DNA from: Scenedesmus sp. ARA3
Taxonomy: Eukaryota; Chlorophyta; Chlorophyceae; Sphaeropleales; Scenedesmaceae
Reading direction: 5' to 3'
Assembly: GCA_004335835.1 (NCBI GenBank)
Contig: RWJK01000909.1
Span: 1 to 63,362 of the forward strand
Length of the DNA: 63,362 nucleotides
Below are positions 24,601-38,500 of this stretch, in pieces (the first letter of the stretch is position 1; each line of letters begins with the position of its first letter). The position numbers and the translations under genes are program-made. Below the pieces are notes generated by a model, which was given only the letters and a program-made list of their open reading frames with translations, was not told where the DNA came from and did no database searches.

Positions 24601-25829
24601 GGGTTCAAGCAGCTGCAACAGCTGGGAGGCATAGAGGTGTGTGGCAGTAAAAGACAAAATCTTAAACGGCAGCAATTACGTGCTGGCATGCATGCTTGGC
24701 AGTAAAGCGCGTCTCTCTGTGCTGCACTGGCATGCTGAGCATAGCAGTGCTTGCTTTATACGACATATCATGACACGCTGCCTACTGCTGGCCGTAATGA
24801 AGTCAGCTGCTGTAAGTTGGTGACATCACCCAACATCTGCTCAATGTTGATGCAATAGCAGCGTAGCGCATCAGGCTTCTAACTGATCTGCAATGCTGTT
24901 GGTACCCATCTGCTGCGGTCTTGCAGGCTATCTACGCACACACCCGCAGCTTGCAGCAGTGGACGTATGCTGCGCTACAGCAGCTGCGACACGGCAACGG
25001 GCAGTCGATGGTGCAGCTGTTTGGGCGGCACGACGACCCTAGCCGGCAGAGCTGCATCTTCCAGTTCCTGGTGCTACAGCCAGATGGTGCTGCCACGTCA
25101 CAAGTAAGCACATGCCTGCCTCTGCTGTACCCTGCAGTGGCGTGGTAACTGCTGCAGCGGAGCATGCCTGCTAGCAGACCCGTTTTACTGCACAGTGCTA
25201 TTGGCTGCTGGTGGTACTTTGCCCCTCTCGTGTGCTGTTTCCTGTGCCGCTAGTGCTCACCATGTACATGTTGGCACCTGTCCCTGCTGCGTTGTCATGC
25301 CAGGTGGTTGTGGAGGATGCTGCGTTTGATGCTGGGCTTGCGATCCGCACGGGCTGCATGTGCAACCCAGGGCAGTGTCAATTCAACCTGGGCATTCAGC
25401 CTGAAGAGGTGCGCGGAGGTTATGGGCCAGGGACAGCATAGAGCAGCTGCTTCTGGGACTTAAAGGACCACTATGGTTGTTGGCAGTTTGGCGTCAACAG
25501 GGCTTGTGCGCATCCACATCTGTGTCAGCTAATATCCTGCATTACTTGGTGCCTCTCAGGTGCTGCCACCACTGTCGCTGCTGCCTCAATGCTTGCAGGA
25601 ACGCACTGTGAGTATCACTGGCACAGACTGCAGCAGCGGCTTCATGGAGGTGCAGCGGCCTGCCAAAAATGACAGCAGCCGGCTGGTGTCCGTTGAGCTG
25701 CCGATAGGAACCATAAGGGCGTCTTTGGGATACCTCAGCACCTTTGAGGATTGTTATGCGCTTATTGATTTCCTAGAAAGCACATTCAAAGACGGCAGGA
25801 CTGGTAGGACTGTACAGAAAGGACTATAA
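21618..25829 (+). CDS. Membrane-anchored molybdenum-cofactor-sulfurase-like protein (class V aminotransferase fold), no MOSC domain
   Basis: Ten exons (21618-21825, 22053-22292, 22630-22816, 23029-23220, 23457-23715, 24010-24142, 24413-24636, 24927-25103, 25304-25408, 25599-25829) keep phase and give 651 aa. Residues ~42-60 (LWAVLALVVVLLLVSSVW) form one hydrophobic span after a basic stretch, so a signal anchor is likely. The catalytic part carries TSGATQGLKMIGEYFP, SNHKSVLGI, the PLP-binding SFYKLFGFPTGLGALI with Lys404, FEDGTRDFLGI and RTGCMCNPGQC with Cys558/Cys560. These are the landmarks of the NifS-like domain of ABA3/MOCOS, which takes sulfur from cysteine as a persulfide. The protein stops after the NifS-like domain (LPIGTIRASLGY, then a helical end), so the MOSC domain that binds molybdenum cofactor is missing. 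Land plants have similar short homologs of unclear role. The substrate here is therefore unknown. Confidence 0.85.
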
Positions 25830-26500
25830 TCAGAGCAGGCCACCGGGTTTGGCTATGCACAGCTCCTGCAGGAGCTAGGACTATAGCTGGACTGGCGCAC
25901 TAACGCCAGGGCTGGTTCTGGTTGCCATCGTAGCCGTGTGTTGCGTATGTAGGTAGCTGCAGCACTGCAAAGTGCTACTTGGCCCAAACCGGGCCTTTGA
26001 TGTGACCTGCAACAGATGGGTACAACTGCAGGGTGGATTGGTCTTCGCTGTACAGGGCTACCATCATGGTGGATCATGCATTGGGGCCACTGCATGCATG
26101 CGTTGTGACTCTCACGTCCGGTTAGCGGAAGTCCGACTTGTGACTGCATGGCCAGGCATCGGCATTTCTGTACATCTGCAAGCCTTGTGTACAAGAGGAC
26201 TCCCTTTTACTGATATGTTACTCCACCTGTCACTCGCCATTCAAACCCCAGTCTGCATCAGAGCTCATGAGCGCCGCTCAGGGGAGCGTGGCGATGCCAT
26301 CTGTGGCTCATTGGAGGCGTAAGCATGTTGGGTGTTTCGAAAGGGCTGCGGAAGCGCGTACCCCTCACGTCAGAGATGTAGCGATGGGGTCAGACGTCAT
26401 CACCTCGCTCTGACATAGCATTTCTTAACCCCCTTATCTAGTGTTTGCGTTATCAAGTAACTCATTGCGTGCTTGCGCCTCGCTGCTTACAGTAGTAGAC
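25830..26500. other. Intergenic, 3' UTR of the sulfurase-like gene and promoter of TmcB-like gene A
   Basis: No gene and no TGTAA were found in this stretch. It must contain the 3' end of the upstream gene and the promoter of the giant gene. Confidence 0.4.
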
Positions 26501-29500
26501 ATGTCTGAGCAAGGCAGCAGCAGGAGGAGCAGCATCAACAGTGAAGGAACTGCCAATGGCGACAGGGGTCCCAATACTGTTCAAGATGGGTAAGAACAGA
26601 TGCTATCGTTGTAAATGCGTCGTCTGCTGGCACTATTGGTGATGCGCAAACCAATTGCAGCACGGCTGAGCAGCAGCAATCATCGCACGATGCCTGGTGC
26701 TACAACCGCTACAGCCAAGCAAAGCATGCGAGTCATGTGTGTGCAGGCTTGAAGATGCAGACAACACAGACATCGACCTGCAAAACAACAACAAGACCAT
26801 CCGTGACACTGTGAGCATGGTGGCCTGACCCTAGAACACGCATTTTAGACCAGCCAGACCCTGCTTTACATCCTGCAGCGCAGGCAAACTGTGCTGAGCA
26901 ACAGCTGCAAGCATGACAATGCCTAAATGTTGCAGGAGGCTGCCATTGTTGTGGCTGCTGTTGCTGCAGATGTTTGCTACGATCTACACCCTCACCAACA
27001 ACCGTGGAGGGGATACATCAGTGCGGATGGCAGTGCTCAAGGTGGTTCTGGAGTTCCTGCAGGCAAGCAAAAGGCAGCAGCATCAGCAGCCAAGGCCCTG
27101 CTACCCGTGCTGCAGGAAGTGTAGCAGCTGCACGCGTTTGCGCGCTAGGGGGCACCCAGCACGTTGCCCGGCAGGATCTGCTCATGTGCAGTTGCTTCAT
27201 CACTGAGGAGCTGCTGTTTGCTTTTGTCAGCAAGCTATTGTTGCTGAGAGGAGCGCCATTGACAGCAGTGCTGGCGCGGCACTGGCAGCATGTGCTGACC
27301 CCTCCGCCTTGCTGTGCATGCAGCTTTTCTGTGTTGTGTTCAACACCTCCTTTCCCTGGCGGATCAGGCAGGACCTGTGGTGGGTTCCTTGATTTGATTT
27401 GCTGCCAGCATCTCAAAAAACATCCGACAGCTGCAGCAATGCACAGTGTACACTAGGCTTACGGCAAGCATATCATTAGGTGGGCCAAGACACTATGCTT
27501 GGTACTGATGACTGTTGTGTTGCACTGGCCGCGCAGGGTTTACCGTGCTATACAATGGGTGCTGTTCAGAATGCTTGTCCAGAACAGCGGCTACAACAAG
27601 TACATAATTGTTATGTACTGCCTGAGTAAGTAGGCACTGGACACTTGACTCAATCTGCATGCTGGAATGCCGTTTCATTGATGAGCCGCAGGATTTCCTG
27701 CAAGCCCTGCATACCTGATGTTACATGCGTCAGCGCTAGCTTCTGTGCAGCACATCCTGCGAGCTGTCCCAGTGCCCTTGACAGCAGCCTTTGCCAGCAG
27801 TAAGGCTTGGCACGACAAGGCATGTAATCTGCAAAAAGTTGTATCCCACTGCAGTGTTTCTCATGGTGGCAAGCACTGCCAGTGCCATGTGGCTTGCTGT
27901 GGTGTACAAGGGCGAGGAACCCACCAACATATGGCACAAGAGGTATGTGTACCAAGCAGCAACGAGAACTGTAGCAGGTGTAGCAGGCCTATGCCTAGAA
28001 AGCAAGCAATGGGAACTGTAAGTGTGTTGACAAAGTACTTACTTTCTGCAGTAGGCATACACTGAAGTGGCACCTCCTGGCCTGCTAATTGTGCTGCAGG
28101 CTGGTGGCCATGCTGCGGCTGAATGTGGTCATCTCTTGTGCTGTCTTCTGGCCTGCATGCCTGGACTTCACTGTGTTCATGTTTGACTGGTGAGAGCGGC
28201 AACGGCACAGCTTCAAGCTCAATAGGCAACAGCTAGCGTGTGCTGGTGCCGCCTTGCTGGTAACGTAACCTGCAGTTATTCCTTCCAGGCTGTTGGAATG
28301 CAGCTGCTTCTGTAGCTATGCAATCTTCATTGCGCTGCAGCCATGCATGCAGCTGCCAGCTGGTCAAGGAGTATGCTGCTGCTGTTGTCTCATTGCTACA
28401 GCAAATGGAGCAATTTGTCATCAGGCCAGGCCGCCTACCATTTGTACTTCACCAACCAAAGTAAGCAAATGGTGGACACACAATTACACACGTGCAAGCC
28501 TTGCAAGAGTGCACATGTTGAATGCATGCAATTCGCGTGACCAATGGATGTATGCAACGGGTGCAACCCAAGAGATGCTCAAGAACTGCTTGCCTAACGC
28601 TGCTTTCACTTGTCCGCCTGACGTCATCTGGCAGACTGTCTGGCAATGCCACACATCATCCACATGGTAGTGGTGATCTTCGGTGCCATGCTGTTCATCC
28701 AGTCTGTCCTTGAGGTGGTGAGTAGTGCATCGCTTGCAGCCCTGTGCTGCCTTATTGCTGAACATGATCTTGAGCAGTATACCTGTTGCTTCCCAGCCCA
28801 GCTACCTTCCCTGCTGGCCAGCGCGCACTTGTGCCTTGCAGCTGCTTTGTTGTTGCACCACCAGCTGAGCAGCACATTCTCTTCTGCTGCGATGCCTGCG
28901 CAGTTCTTGGGCATGTGTGACCAGAACCCTCTGGCCAGGTCCCTACTGGCCAGGTCCGACACTGTGACAACGCTCAAGGTTACTTGCTTCAAGATGCTGC
29001 TGGTCATTGCTAGCGCTGTGCTGGATGACCTGCCAACAGCACAGCTTGTCATCATGATGTTTGCTGCGCTAGGCATCTTCCACTGCTACATGAATGCGGT
29101 GAGCTGCCGCGGGATCGGAGCACTTGCTATTGGCGTGCTTGTTGCTGGAATTTAGCAAGCACGGGGTGCAGCAACCAAGTGGCATTGGTGCTGCTGCAGT
29201 GAGGATGATGCTAGGCTCACACGCACATGCTGCAGCAATCACTGCTTGGCCAACCCAGCTTTTTCTGTTTGTGTACAAACCCGAAGCTTCCCTGCTGCCT
29301 GCGTCATTGCAGCTGCCCTTCTACAACAATGCAGCGAACCTGGTGTGGTGTGGGCTGTCGGCTGGGCTGCTGCTGTCAGTGGGGTTGTTGGCCGCCATCA
29401 CATTTGGCCGAGACAAGGGCATCGATCCTGAGGCCATGACATGGGTGAGCTTTGACAACCGTACTGTGGCGCCAGTGAAATGCGTAGGCGGCACCTGCCA

Positions 29501-32500
29501 TGACATGCACAGCAACGTCATATACATCTGCAATGTTGCCTTGTGTCCTACCCCTGTCTGCATGTGGTGCTGCTGCAGGCACTGCTGTATGGCATATTCC
29601 CTGCCGTAGCACTGGGTGCTGCTTGGGGCTGGGTGCGCATCCAAGCCGTTAATCGCCTGTCAGCAAAGATTCACCGGGCATTTAAGGAGCCCAGTGTTGA
29701 GACAGCGCTTCCAGGATCCAGTGCACCGAGTGCGTCAGGTGCACTGAACAGGCGCAAAATTGCTGGCGCCCTGTCATTGGCATCACGGGCAGCAGGTGCA
29801 GCCCGGGCTTCAAAGGGGGCACCTAAAGGTTCAACTGTTGTAGCGCTGATGGCAGACATGAAGGCCGTGCACAAGTGGCGTGATGTGCGGCAGGTGTCCC
29901 TGGTGCTGCGGGAGATGCGCGTCTGGGATGAGGATGGAGTGCCTGACCCTCAAGCTGCTGAGTTTGGCGAGTTTGTGCTGAAGGTGGGGGGCTGCTAACT
30001 TCCTGCAAGTGCCCGGCAAGCAGGACCAGGATGCTGGGCACATGTTGGCCGGTCGTGCAGCAGCAGCATTGGCAGCCAATGCCGTGCATGGCGGGTGATG
30101 TCCGTGGTGGTTGCGGTTGTGGGGAATTCCGCCTGCTGTCTTATGAGCATGAGTAGAGCAAGTGTGCATAGCGTAAACAGCTCACTCACACCGGCCCCGT
30201 GGTCACAGATAACCGCTGATGCAGCCGTGTTGTGCTGCTGCTGTGTTCTGCAGTGCGCCATGGCACGCCTGCCCAGCAACCCTGAGCTGCTGCTGTTGCA
30301 TGCCAACTTCCTAATCGAGGTGCACAAGGATGGCCAGGCAGCCCACGCACAGATACAACTGGCACAGAAATCCAACCCTGGCCTGCTAGACTCTTACAGC
30401 ATCTACGCGGCTCAGCAGATGTCTAAAAAACTGCAGAAAGGTAACCCTGCAGCTGCTGTCTCATGAATTGAGTGATGCACAATTGGGTCTTTTTGACTGT
30501 GCTAAGTTTGAATCTGACTGGCAGCCCAGGCATCGACTACTCAACTGAACTGTGTATTCTTACACATATGCTGATGTTCTGTCTGGGGCGCTGTATTGAC
30601 ACAAGTGTGCTTTGATTTGTCTTTTTGCAGAGAGTGACGGCCTTGACCTTTTGGGCTATGTGGAGTTTCAGCGCAACTACAGGTGCGCAGTGGGAGCTAC
30701 AGGTTTTCTGGCTTGCTGCGCCAGCTGTGCACCCGTTGGCCGGCATGGTACGCATCTCACGGTTTCAGCGCGCTTATCTCCACGTCTTGTTCTGCAGGGC
30801 TTGTGTACGCGCTCACAAGCTGGCATTGATGGCTCAACGTCAGTTCTGGAGCAGTCTGCTGCGAAATTCTGTCAGGCTTGTTGACCTGCAGGTGAGACCT
30901 AGACTTGTTGATTCTGCTGCTGAACTTCCCTTGGCAATTTTGGCAATGATGCACCGGTGACACTTGCCATTGGCTTGTCACCAGCTTACATGCGAGTGCC
31001 ATGGCACAGGCACATCTTACGTGGCTTTTTGGCCAACGCTCGTGTCAACTCCCCCCCTATGTTGTGCGTGGAACTCTGCAGGCAAGCATTCAGCTGATGG
31101 AGCAGTCAGAGCAACGAGCAACAGCAGTGTACAGACGGTGAGGGCAGTCCCCATGCAAACCTGAGCCGATGCTGTTGGCTTGTCAAGCACTTTGACGCAA
31201 CGTATGTAAGCCTGTTTCATGTCCCTGTTTGCAAAATGCCTGTACTGACTTGACACAGCAACCAAAGATGGAATGCCATGCACACTCACCAAGTGATTGA
31301 CTGACGTGCTGTAGCGTGCTGGAGCGTTACCCCAGCAACGGGAAGGTGCTCAAGGTGTATGGCCGCTTCCTGGAGTTTGTGCGCAACGAGCCAGGCACTG
31401 CTGCCAAGTACTACAATGAGGCTTTGAAACAGGGCACCACTGACAGCATGCTGGCGATGACGGGCCACCACAACATCGAAGCCCTAACAGCTGCCGTTGG
31501 CGTCATCAATGAGAAGCGTGATGGCCTGGTAATCATCAACGCACAGGGCATCATCATGATGATCAACGCTGCAGCCTTGGGCCTGTTTGGTTATGAAAAG
31601 GGAGAGCTGGAGGGCAAGAATGTGTCAGTTCTCATGTGAGTACGGCTGCTGCAGAGCAGCATGTCCTGTATGGGCTTGCCCTTGATGTTTGTCTGGTCCA
31701 GGGAGGGTGCTGACAAAATTTGGTGTGCCCTGCAGGCCGGCGCCCCTCAGCACCCACCACAACAGCTTCCTGGAGGTGTGTGCCAAAAGTTGTAGGCGCA
31801 GATCACAGACATGCATGGCCTTGACGCAGATGCAGTGAATGGCTTGCACAGGCTGTGCCCAGCTTGCATCATGTGGTGGTTGCACCCTTTGCCGTTGTGT
31901 GTTGCTTCATGAGGGAGAGGCACATTTTACTGACAACTGACTGGTTAAAACCTGCAGAGGTACACCCGCTCTGGGGAGCCACGAATTCTGAACATTCCAA
32001 GGCCAATGGTTGCACTCCACAAGGTGCGTGCTGACCCACGTCCGGAATGAGGCAGACCTGCTGCATTCGCCACAAGCATGGTGCCTTCAGCTCTTGCCGC
32101 CTGAAGGTGGCGTGGCAGCTGTTTCCTGCCTGCTTAACGTCACTCCTTACTATGCTGTCTGCCGCCTGCAGAACCGCTCTTTGTTCCCGATCAGCCTGTG
32201 TGCAACTCACATCAGCGGCAGTGGCGATGACTGCATGTTCTTTGGTGTGGTGAAGCCGTCGCCGCCCCCTGTAGCTGAGGGCAGGCCGGTGGTGCGCTTC
32301 TGGACCAATCATGCTGGCACTGTGCTTTGCGTAGACCGCAATGTGGCCGACAACTTTGGGCATGAGGTGCCAGAGCTCGTTGGGATGTCTTTCAGCAGCC
32401 TGTGCACAGATGTTGAGGGCGTGGACAGGTGCGTACGTCCATGGCAGTGCAGAGCCGTGCTGCTGGTGCTATGTTAGAAGCAGGTTGCGCCCGACTGCCA

Positions 32501-35500
32501 GCCGTCTACCGTACATAACGCCTGCTGCAGCATCACAGCACCTTCTTGAGCAACGCCAACCTTGGGTACTGTGGTTGTCTCAGCTGACATTTCTTATGTG
32601 TGCTGATGCTTGCGCTACTGCAGCTATCTTAGTACTGCGCTGCGCGAAGTCAGTAAGCAGTACCACGACGTTGCAAGTCTTGAAGTTGACGAGGTTGCAA
32701 GTGAGCCAGAAGACACCACTTTTGTGGCGCAAGTCATCCACGGGTACTTGCCTCCTGTGGATGTGGAGCTGAGTGTCGAGTTCGGTGGAGTGACACAGGG
32801 CCAGAGCGACTGCCGCACCATATGCATCCAGGTGCGCATGGAGGTGACAATGCAAACATCATCCAAGTATCAGTAATGTACAGCTCCCCCAGGTCCCTGA
32901 ACACTACCACACATTCCAAGTGCCATGTGCAACCCACGAACATTTACACTAACACATCAACCATGAAAAGTCACTGCTGCTGAGCCTGCTGTGCCTCATG
33001 TCTGCCGCAGGCAGCTGTGCTGTCCGAGTCTGCTGCCACGCTCGTGCTGGACCACAAGGCGCGTGTGGTGTACGCCACCGACAAGCTGGCCGCCATGCTG
33101 GGCTACCCGGTGGCGTCACTGCTCAAGATGGAGCTGGGCGCGCTGCTGCCGCAGCCATACTGCCAGATGCATGGAACCTGGTTCAAAGTGAGCCCTTATC
33201 CCAGCATATTGCTAGAGGCTGGGAGGCTTGTCAAGTAGCACAGTCTGTCTGCCTGGTAATCCATTAATGATGCACATACATATACCTTCATGTTTACTTG
33301 TTTGTGTTTTCTTTCTTCAACTCTCCTGCAGGACTTGACGCGCAAGCCTGGCGCCAACAGCTGCCGCGCAGGTGCTGTAGTGCACATGCTGGCAGCCAAT
33401 GGCGGCAAAGTGCCAGTCAAGCTCAAGATGACAACACGCGAGAATGCCAGGGATGGCAGCAGCACACATGTTGTGCAGGTAGGCATGCATGGCCTGCACT
33501 TGCAAATGCACTTCTTTGACCGGTTGCAATGTTTGTAGAGCACTTTCTGCACATGTATGCTGTCCTGGGCATGTTTGATGTATGTGGGAGCTCAATGGCT
33601 GCTGTAATTGCTTGCGTGTACCGCAGGTGGCCAAGGCCAGCGCTTCTGACGAGCAAGGCCAGCGCCGGCTGTTGCTGAGCATCAACCACAAAGGCACCAT
33701 CCTGCAAGTCAACAAAGGTACGGCCTGGCGGTCTCAAACGCAATGTGTTCAACAAGATTACAACACTTCCATGCCACACAAAAGTGCTGTACACACTCCA
33801 GGCATCCAGCCGGCTGCAACGGCAAGGACGGGTTGCACTGATCATCTAATGCTTGTACTGCTGTTTGGTGCGCCATCCTGTGCTGCAGACACGCCCAAGG
33901 CGCTGTACGGCTTTGAGCCCAGCCAGTTGCTTGGCCGCCCGCTGGCTGCTGCACTGGACGTGTTTGGTCACTGGCGGCACCACTTTGGCGAAGACGGCTC
34001 TCTGCTGGCGCTTCTGGCAGAACACTCAATGGATGAAGAATCTGTGCAGGGCAGCGGCAGTGGAGGCAGGAGCAGTGCAGTAGGGCCATCCTGGCGCGTT
34101 GGCGTGCACCTTCCAGTGAAGAGTGATGATGATATAGCAGCTCATGCTGCACTTATGGCAACTGACACCCATCTTGGTGCACAGGTAGGATGTAAAAGAC
34201 ACAGACGCCAATCAACAAACAGGTGCAAGGGAGAACAGCATGTGATACAGCTTTGCCTGCCTGCTGTTCACTGCTACAGGTTTACTTTAATACAAGTTGA
34301 ACGCGCTTAGAGCCCATGCAGATGTGCTTTTGGAGCTTATGGGCAGTGCTTGTGGGTTGTGTGTTGCTGTAGGGCCATGTGCAGGCTTCATCCACAGCCC
34401 TCACTGCCACAGGTGGCAGCAACACAACACTCACTGCAGACCAGGCCAGCACCTTCCTGCACACGCTGCATCAGCGCAAACAGCTGCGCCCTGTGTGCAT
34501 GACTATGGCGGTGATTGCCCAGGGAGGGGATCTGGTGGTGGATGAAGAACAGGCTGACCTCCTACCAGTCCTGCAGGTGAGGACATTGACACCTCCAAGC
34601 ACGCAAAAAAAACATGGTGCAGGCAAGATCTGCCGACAAACAGAGAGTGATTACAGATACAAAACCTGATTGCAGACCATACATGCTTACACAAGAAATG
34701 CACGCTCTGCTGCTCACCCTCTATTTTGCCTCCTCATGATGCCAGGTCTCCCTGTTTCGCGCTGATGCTCTGTCATCCCTGATTGAGCTGGACAACCGCC
34801 TTTCTGTCACTCATGCGGACGAGGCGGCTGGCCTCATGTTTGGCGTGAACGCAAAGCAGCTGCTGAAGAAGAACTTTGCCAGGTGACTGAGAATCCAGCT
34901 TGCGCCACAGCCACTTCAGGCCCTCAGCAACAGCGCTGCACAAACATCTGCTGGAACTGCTGGCCCAAAGGTGTCAAGTGCCGGTTCAGCTGGCAACACA
35001 CATGCATGCCAACAATAGCGCACATGTACCAGCTCACGTTTGCCTCACACCCGCCACAAACTGTACGTGCTCTGCAGGCTTGTTGGTCTGGCCCCCTCCA
35101 CCACCTTTGAGGACCTTCTAGGCAGCAAGCTCGCAAAGGGCGCAATGGAGGCAGCAGCAAGCGGCACACAGCCGGTGTACCCTGGCGCATCACACATGGG
35201 CGGTGTGAAGACCGTCACTGCGCGCCACCTGGCTGACGGGCAGCTGCTGGCACTGGAGCTGCAGGTGCGCTGCAGGGTATTGGATGACGAAAACAGCACA
35301 GCAGTATCACCTGGGATGTTTCTGCTTCGATTGTAGACCTGTGTGGATACCTGTCAGGAGCTGCTCAGCTGTGCCTAATTATACATAAATGCTTGCCACA
35401 CATCATGTACCTAGAAGCACTATTGTTTGCTCAGTTGTTGCGCGTGTTGTTGTCTTTTTGCAGGCGCTGTCGTGCAGCCAGGGCAGCAAGACGCGCTACC

Positions 35501-38500
35501 TGGTGCGGCTGCAGCTGCACGAGCCCGCCAGCTCCAGCCTGCCAGCCCTGCTGCAGCTCAAGGAGGGCAAGGCAGCAGCTGCAGCAGCCACGGTTGCAAT
35601 GCCTCCAGCCTGCACTGGCAGTGGCCAGGAGCTTGCTGGAGACGCGTCTGCCGCAATGTCACAGTCCGGCGCTGAATATGAGCACAGTGCTTCCGCAGAC
35701 AACAGGTGCAGCTCTGAGTAAGTGACCAGCAACATGTTCCGCTGCATCCATGGTGCCTGTTCCTGCCCTCACCAGCCACTTGCATTGGTACGCTGCTGCT
35801 GTAGCGACTGCTCAGCGGTGCCGTCCTGCCTTCACCCTGCCTTACAGTGGCCGGGGGAGTCAAGGTGTCAGGCAGGCCAGCCGCCTTTCAGATGACGGCG
35901 ATGAGGAGGCACCTATGACCGTGAAGCACCACCTGAACGGAGGCTACAAGGAACGCCAAGCAGCAGCAGCTGTCGCAGCTAGCGAGGATGACGGCGCTTC
36001 TGCTGTTTGCAAGTCAGCAAAATACGGCAACAGACGCGCAGCTGGACTACACAATGCAGATGCTATGAGCCGCATGCAGAAGGGCAGGCAGCAGTCCAGC
36101 TCTGATGATGATGGGGACAGCGACGATGGCGGCAGCAATTATGGAGGCCCAGCTGCTGGCCACTTGCAGGGCTATGCTGGCACCGCTGCTCCTAGCATTG
36201 CAGGCCCTGTCAGCGTCGCTGAGTCTGCCAGCGTGTTTGGTGCTGGCAGCGTCATTGATGGCGCCAGTGAGGCGCCAAGCAGCATGAGCAGTGCTGCTGG
36301 TGAAGGAGGCCACGAAGAGGACCTGTCAGTGGACACAAGGTGTGGGGGGAAGGGCTTTTGTAAAGAGAGCTTCGATGAGTGCATGCTACTGTGTTGCACT
36401 AGCGCTTGTTGCACGGTTGTCGGATTGTTTCTTTGCATGCATCTGTGTCATATGATAAAGGTGCATGGTTGACCCACCTGACCAACACTAAAACGTACAC
36501 CTCTATGTGGAATGCAGGCGTGCCAAGCGCCTGAAGAAGCTCAACCACATGGTTCAGAGCAATGCCGCGCAAACATCCACTTCTGCCTGGAAGCGGCACA
36601 CACTGGTGCTGCTGGCAATTATGCTGGTGGCCCGCATAATCTGCTTTGTGGTGCTTGGCAATGAAATGGCAGACAGGCGTGGGTACGTGGTTAGCTGCAT
36701 GCATGCAGAACTTGCCACGTGGTGTGGACACCATTGCAACATATGGTGCTGCTGCAGCTGTGGGGTGTCAGGTACTGTAAACTCCTCAGCTGGCTCACTT
36801 GTGCTGCTGTTCTATGTGCAGGAATGCCATTGCGGTTGCTGACATGGCCCGCGTATTGGACAGGTTCCAATCATCAACGCTGAGGATGGCCCTCATGCAG
36901 GTGGGCAAAGATCTTAATGCCCTTACTACAAATTCAGCAGCGCCAGCCACAGTCAAGCCCACAGGGGTCAGGCGGCATGCACCACGCATGCAAGCCAACT
37001 TGTCTGTGAAATGTAGTGACTGCCGTTCACGACTGGTAAACGTTCACGGTCACCGCGACATAACACTATTGGTTACCTGTGCTTCGTGCTTGGTATGCCA
37101 TGTGCTGATATGCAGAAATGCTATGCTGGGGATTTCCTCAAGACCTGGTCCTGCAGTCAAAGCCGGCTGAACATGTATCAACAGAAGCTGCGCCTCAACC
37201 TGGATCTGGCAGAGATGTATCACAAGAAGTGCGTGATTGCAGAACCCCGCAGACGCTTCTGCACATATGTGATCCACCGCAGTCACGCAGTAGTTGCCTT
37301 GTTTCTGCAATCTCTGCACTTTCCAGCTGACAAGGCCAATTATGACACATAACAACCTGTCACACCTCCCATGAGTGCGCTGTTGCCAACGTTCTTGGAA
37401 TGGTGTCACACATTGTGGACTGAGCTCAAGCATGTATGCTGCTGCACTGCGCTGTGCAGGCTATTCCTGAAAGAGGGCGGCCTCAGAATCTTTGACGACC
37501 CCAGACTGCAGGTACGCTGCAAAGTGCAGCTGGTTTGTTTGTCAGCTTGTTGTTGCAGCCCTGCGTGCAGCACGTCAAACGTCATGACCAACAGGCATGA
37601 GGCAATGCAAAATGCTGCATGAGGCTTCTGCACGCCCCGCCCTGTTGGTTTTGTTGTCTGCCGCAGTACAATTGGACATATGCCACGTGGCCTGAGAAGC
37701 TTTTCTTCCAAAGGACTGCCAATGGCAGCAACGTTCTGGCTGACGGCCACAGGACTCTCTGGGTAAGGCTGCTGTTGTGCTTGCTCAAAGTTGGGCATGC
37801 CTGAGTTGTTTTTTGTCGTGCCATGCCTGGTTTCAGACTTTGAGCTATTGTTTTTTGAGCTATTGACGCTCAGCCTGAACAACACTGAGCTGCTTCCCTT
37901 ATATCATGCTATGCAACCACAAGCTCATGTAATGGCCCTGCTCATATTGAGAAATGCTCTATGGCGCTGCGTTTTGCAGGAGATGGGGAACGTCTACATC
38001 AATGCAGGCAGGGAGGTACTGTTCAGGGGCTACAGTGGAGACCCGTCCAAGATCAACGAATCTGTCAGCTGGCAGTATGCAATGAACAACGGCCCTGCAT
38101 CAATATTCAGCGGCAACGCTTGGTCGCTGGACATTTGTGTCGACCATTCAGTGGAAGATCTGGTAACACTCTCTCTGAGGCTTATCATTTTACTCATCAT
38201 CGAGGTGAGGGTGGCTACATGGTCTACAGCTTCTGAAGAGCACTGCCAATCCTGGTATTGTCTTATTGTCAGCAGCAGCAGCAGCAGGGCTCCGGCATCC
38301 TTACGCACGGTGACACAGTGCTTTTGCTGCTATGACCATCTCGATGTTGCTGCTGCCACATAGCAAATTGTATCTCTACTTGTGCTGCAGGTGGTGGTGG
38401 TGCAGCTGGGCTGCATGGCGTACGAGTTTTACCTGCTGCAGCGCTGCAACGTGTCCCACATGCGCCTGTTCAGCATGTTCCTGGCGGTGCCCAGTGCCAC

